Shown piece after piece: positions 60,952 through 64,000 of a stretch of 64,000 nt of DNA. Origin of the DNA: Exilibacterium tricleocarpae. Lineage in GTDB: Bacteria; Pseudomonadota; Gammaproteobacteria; Pseudomonadales; Cellvibrionaceae. Below the pieces are notes generated by a model, which made no database searches, was not told the origin of the DNA, and saw nothing but the letters and a program-made list of their open reading frames with translations. Each line of letters starts with the position of its first letter. The stretch's first letter is position 1. The stretch is taken from assembly GCF_007004655.1 (NCBI RefSeq), contig NZ_ML660091.1, positions 186,001 through 250,000 on the forward strand, in the 5' to 3' direction. The position numbers and the translations under genes were made by a program.

Positions 60952-62448
60952 TTATGCATTTTTAGATACCTTGGTGCCCGAGTAAAAATTGGTTGTCGAA
61001 TCGACGCTGTCGAGGCGGCTGAGTTCGGCCCCGTCGTTGGCGGCGCGTGCCGCGCGGCGGCTGGCCAGCCAGATGCCCTCCAGCCACAGCGGCAACACGA
61101 TCAAAATATCATACAGATGAATCGCCAGGCGCCCGGCATTGCGACTTACCGCGCTCAGCAAACGCAGGCCGATAGACAACAGGCGCAGCAGATACTCGAG
61201 CAACATACCAAAGACGTTGCGCCCGGTGTTGATCAGGTACTCGAGCGGGATGGCAATCAGCGTCAGCGCCAGCGGCACCGTAAATCCGAGAAACATACCG
61301 GTCACCTGGGGAATCCAGGTATTGACCGCCTCCCCCGCCGGGATGGCCGTACCGGCCAGTGAGGCACGCAGGGCGGCATGATCGGCGGCGATCTGATCGC
61401 GCATAAACGCCAGGCCCGCCTCGACGCCCGCCAGCACCAGCAAAATCGTACCGCAGGCAATCGCAATTCTGATACGGACCTTATCATCCATAGCGCCGAT
61501 AATGGGAAACAGCCGGGTCCACTGCAGGCACTCGAGGAGAAACATGCCCATGGTTATCTCCAGGAAAATAATCACCAGGGCGGCGACATCGGACACTTTA
61601 ACGCCACCGACACGCGCCGCCGCACCGACCATTTCCGACATCGGCAGGGCAATCAGATGGAAGTTAAAGAAAGCGCCGCCAACGCCGAACAAGACAAATA
61701 ACAACGCGACACAAAACTGAATCGAATTGGATGCCTTTAAACGTCGTGCGGCTTTGTCGGTACCGCGATCAATTTCCTGAAACTGCTCCATTTGCCGATC
61801 GACGTTTTGTGCACGGGTCACCAATTCCTGCAGGTGTTTGCCCACCTGGTCGATCGAATTGCTGAGCTTGCGCCAATAAGGCGCCATCTGTCGCAAGCGG
61901 GTATGGCGCTCGGCCATGGCCTGGCGGTATTCCTGCAGGGTATCGCGATGCTGATCCTCCGAGGCCTTGTAGATATCCTCGAGTATTTGTGCGGTCAGGC
62001 TGTTGTTGCCCTTTTCCACATGCAGCTTTGCCACCGACTCCACCGCGTGCACCCACTCCGGCGACGGCGGCGGCACTTCGGCGCTCGCTTTGTAGTCTTC
62101 ATTGATCTGGGTGATCTGCTCTTGAATGGTACGCTGTACTTGCGGATAACCACCAAGATCGCGTTCGACGAATTTATTGATACGAAAAAACTCACGGTTC
62201 AATTCCCGCTCGGCATGATCGCGTCCGAGCGCCAACAGAACATCGCGATTGCGCACGCTCAAGCGCTGCTCGGCCAGTGCCACTGAGCGCGACCCCATAC
62301 GCAGGCCATTATAGAGCGCGCGAAACAGACTGTTGATGGCGCCGTGCGCAGAGCTTCTCGCCATATAGAGCAGCACTATGGCAATACCCAACAGAATAAG
62401 GGTAGTCGCCCAAGGCGGCGTGGGAAAAGCACTGTAAATTGTCGACAT
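60952..62448 (-). CDS. Multi-pass membrane protein with long helical cytoplasmic-type domain
   Basis: Start 62448 (MSTIYSAFPTPPWATTLILL) is favoured by AAGG 8-11 nt upstream. The 498-aa protein has a first membrane helix (13-30), a long charged helical region (about 35-230, with DRQMEQFQEIDRGTDKAARR) and then about five further helices (near 243-263, 285-305, 326-347, 378-400, 442-460). It does not match a family I can name; the layout is faintly MotA/TolQ-like but the conserved motifs are absent. It is followed by a VWA lipoprotein gene, suggesting a two-component envelope complex of unknown role. Confidence 0.75.
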   Translation of the reverse strand: MSTIYSAFPTPPWATTLILLGIAIVLLYMARSSAHGAINSLFRALYNGLRMGSRSVALAEQRLSVRNRDVLLALGRDHAERELNREFFRINKFVERDLGGYPQVQRTIQEQITQINEDYKASAEVPPPSPEWVHAVESVAKLHVEKGNNSLTAQILEDIYKASEDQHRDTLQEYRQAMAERHTRLRQMAPYWRKLSNSIDQVGKHLQELVTRAQNVDRQMEQFQEIDRGTDKAARRLKASNSIQFCVALLFVLFGVGGAFFNFHLIALPMSEMVGAAARVGGVKVSDVAALVIIFLEITMGMFLLECLQWTRLFPIIGAMDDKVRIRIAIACGTILLVLAGVEAGLAFMRDQIAADHAALRASLAGTAIPAGEAVNTWIPQVTGMFLGFTVPLALTLIAIPLEYLINTGRNVFGMLLEYLLRLLSIGLRLLSAVSRNAGRLAIHLYDILIVLPLWLEGIWLASRRAARAANDGAELSRLDSVDSTTNFYSGTKVSKNA

Positions 62449-62822
62449 AGAAGCAACCTTGAGATTCGCGTAATAAAGCCGTCCGTAGCGGGACAAAATC
62501 CGTTCATAGACCGGTGATCAACCGGCAAAGAATATGACGCGGTAAGCCTAACAGACGTTGAAATCGTAAAATGTGCCACATGTCACGATAGCCTTCCTTA
62601 GGGCAGGATATAGCCTAAGCGACTAAGTTTTAAACGGCTCTATTGCTAATCGGTTTAAAAATTGTTCACCGGAAAACTGGCACTTTGAGATCGGTGACCA
62701 ATACTTAACAGTAACTGGTGACACACATCCCCCCAAGTGTAAGTAGACACCGGTTAGAGCTGCGAAAGCGGTTCGTCTTTTTAAGGAAGTTATCCTTAAT
62801 GTTTCACTCCTAATGGTCTTGG

Positions 62823-62859
62823 CCCGACGCTCTCCCCCAGACGTCGGGTTCTTTTTTTT
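62823..62859 (+). terminator. Orphan rho-independent terminator; possible end of a small RNA
   Basis: CCCGACG (62823-62829) pairs with CGTCGGG (62842-62848) and is followed by TTCTTTTTTTT. There is no plus-strand coding gene upstream in the 448-bp region 62497-62944, so it may end a non-coding transcript that starts near 62700. Promoter sequence for that transcript was not identified with confidence. Confidence 0.6.
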
Positions 62860-62898
62860 CGGCCTCTTTTTTTGGCCTCGATATCCCCTTTCATTGGC

Positions 62899-62926
62899 TT
62901 TACTCCGCTGGCCCAAGTGTTATAAT
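62899..62926 (+). promoter_or_regulatory. Sigma-70-type promoter of tRNA-Pro
   Basis: TTTACT (62899-62904), 16-bp spacer, TATAAT (62921-62926), followed by a GC-rich discriminator (CGCGCCC), as is typical of stable-RNA promoters. The tRNA begins 18 nt after the -10 box. Confidence 0.8.
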
Positions 62927-62944
62927 TCGCGCCCTTCAAGGTAT

Positions 62945-63021
62945 CGGAGCGTAGCGCAGCCTGGTAGCGCACCTCGTTCGGGACGAGGGGGTCGGAGGTT
63001 CAAATCCTCTCGCTCCGACCA
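62945..63021 (+). tRNA. tRNA-Pro (anticodon CGG)
   Basis: The 77-nt sequence folds into a cloverleaf: acceptor CGGAGCG/CGCTCCG, anticodon stem CCTCG/CGAGG around loop TTCGGGA (anticodon CGG), T-loop GTTCAAATC, and encoded CCA end. It reads proline codon CCG. Confidence 0.97.
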
Positions 63022-63713
63022 ATAATTCCCCATTTGCACCCAAAAAAGCCAAATAAATCAATAAATTACCAAGGTGACGATAGCCCTCTGCGGTTTCGCT
63101 TGTCGATGGGTGGACACCGGGTGCCGGACCCTAACCTTTACTGCGTTCCCACCAGGATTGTGAGACTGGAGAGACGCCACTCGCTCCGTTTTCAGTTAAA
63201 TCCAGCCACGAATTGGCGATGCTACCGATGCGTAGCAGAATAACTGGCGGGCAATTCAGTGCCGGCCGATGCCTGCGGTGTCGAACACCCGAATACGGTG
63301 ACTGCAGAAAGTTTTTCGCGTGTTACGGCCGTCACCTTTAATTTCGAGACATTGAAGTAATGGATAAATATAGAATGGGACACTGCGACGGCAACTGTCC
63401 GGTGACCCATGATTCTTTGCTGGAGTCTCTTCGCGACAATCTCTTCCCAGCGCGCAATAAGCCATGGATATCGAGGCACTGACTACTGACTGTCGTGCCA
63501 GACGCTTTCTCACACAAACGCAAACTCGCGGCAACAGGACCTTGCAGGTTTTCAGCAAAAAATGACGCCTCACAATCTCACCTGGCTGGACCACAGCGGT
63601 TTCAATGTCGACGCGGGTATCGCGGCATGACAAACAACTGCCCGGGTGATGGAATCGGCCCGGGCTGCGTTAATACATATAAGTCACTAAAAGGTCAGGG
63701 AGACTGGGGAGCG
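63022..63713. other. 692-bp region without a convincing gene
   Basis: Downstream of the tRNA there are only short overlapping frames with no ribosome-binding sites. No direct repeat of the tRNA 3' end, integrase gene or other sign of an attachment site was seen within the window. Confidence 0.4.
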
Positions 63714-63953
63714 ATGATGAAAAAGGGTCTATGGGGTAGTGAATTGAAACGGGCACGCCTCGCAGCGGCACTGACGCAGGAGCAGTTATCGCTGCGCAGC
63801 AAGCTGGATACTGCCACTATCGATGCCATCGAAGCCGGCGTTGTGGAGCCGGGACTCGAAGAGCTGTTTCGATTGGCCCTGGCGCTGGGAATCGAGGCAG
63901 ACGAACTGGTAAAAACCGTCTGGCAGAAAAACCTGGACTCGTCCGACCACTAA
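63714..63953 (+). CDS. Small XRE-family helix-turn-helix regulator
   Basis: The start at 63714 (MMKKGLWGSELKRARLAAAL), with GGGGAG upstream, gives 79 aa. It is a Cro/C1-type helix-turn-helix: SELKRARLAAALTQEQLSLR, SKLDTATIDAIEAGVVEPGL, ELFRLALALGIEADELV. It has no effector domain, so it is a simple DNA-binding protein or an antitoxin-like regulator. No partner gene is visible before the window ends. Confidence 0.82.
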   Translation: MMKKGLWGSELKRARLAAALTQEQLSLRSKLDTATIDAIEAGVVEPGLEELFRLALALGIEADELVKTVWQKNLDSSDH

Positions 63954-64000
63954 TCTCCCACCGTTTCCCTCACACGACGATACCAATGGGGCGCATCCAC

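Noticed and set aside
62623-62916. 97-aa minus-strand frame upstream of tRNA-Pro
   Set aside because: It runs through the terminator hairpin and T-tract, has a low-complexity Lys-rich start produced by that tract, and no ribosome-binding site.
62945-63713. tRNA-Pro as an integration site of a genomic island
   Set aside because: No direct repeat of the tRNA 3' end and no integrase gene were seen on either side within the window.

Overview
The window looks like chromosome of a GC-rich marine-type gammaproteobacterium, probably near Cellvibrionales/Spongiibacteraceae. This is inferred from the core genes on the right: a Tsp-type Prc protease, XthA, class II DAHP synthase, FbaB, a DUF1285 protein, a DUF2788 protein, a DUF4823 lipoprotein, and etfBA divergent from ETF-ubiquinone oxidoreductase. 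Two TonB-dependent receptors and a GH9-like fragment at the left edge fit an aquatic scavenger. No taxonomic marker such as rRNA is present.

Positions 1-38.5 kb are an accessory catabolic region. Right to left on the minus strand from 9.2 kb runs a nine-gene operon: a NicO/UreH-like membrane protein, an amidohydrolase-2 homologue, a CaiB-type CoA-transferase, a 96-aa protein, a bicupin with a His-rich tail, a GST, an unknown, an exported VOC protein and a CurA-like reductase, followed by a membrane AraC regulator. Divergent from it are an isochorismatase-type amidase and two PuuE-like deacetylase-fold hydrolases. After an AhpD-like gene and an AT-richer stretch with a solitary secreted beta-rich protein come LysR and GntR/UTRA regulators, an ALDH/nitrilase-like/HMG-CoA-lyase operon, a second CoA-transferase, a LeuCD-type hydro-lyase, VOC and DUF1838-like proteins, a toxin-antitoxin remnant, an alpha/beta-hydrolase-fold protein, two flavoenzymes, two TonB receptors and a Crp/Fnr regulator. 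The enzyme mix suggests uptake and ring opening of an amide- or imide-containing compound, CoA activation, and hydration plus retro-aldol cleavage of a branched dicarboxylate. The substrate cannot be read from the sequence.

The most useful pattern is a 16-bp palindrome, G(A/T)TATA-N4-TATA(A/T)C, in all four divergent control regions of this accessory block (9.5, 21.1, 24.6-24.7 and 37.6 kb). It ties the separate operons into one putative regulon; the GntR/UTRA protein at 16.5 kb is the likeliest ligand-responsive regulator. Three proteins of the block (nitrilase-like, amidohydrolase-like, alpha/beta-hydrolase-like) lack canonical catalytic residues.

Positions 38.9-64 kb are mostly housekeeping: a diguanylate cyclase followed by a 13-bp tandem repeat, an HD protein, fbaB, class II DAHP synthase, a PhzF-like protein, a MocR-type regulator, prc, xthA, a hybrid histidine kinase, etfA/etfB/ETF-QO, a TetR regulator, a Gfo/Idh/MocA oxidoreductase, an uncharacterised pair (VWA lipoprotein plus coiled-coil membrane protein), tRNA-Pro(CGG) and an XRE-type regulator. 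A family of about 235-bp MITE-like elements with 30-bp perfect palindromic arms occurs at 32.2 and 49.2 kb, with shorter or decayed relatives at 32.4 and 44.3 kb.
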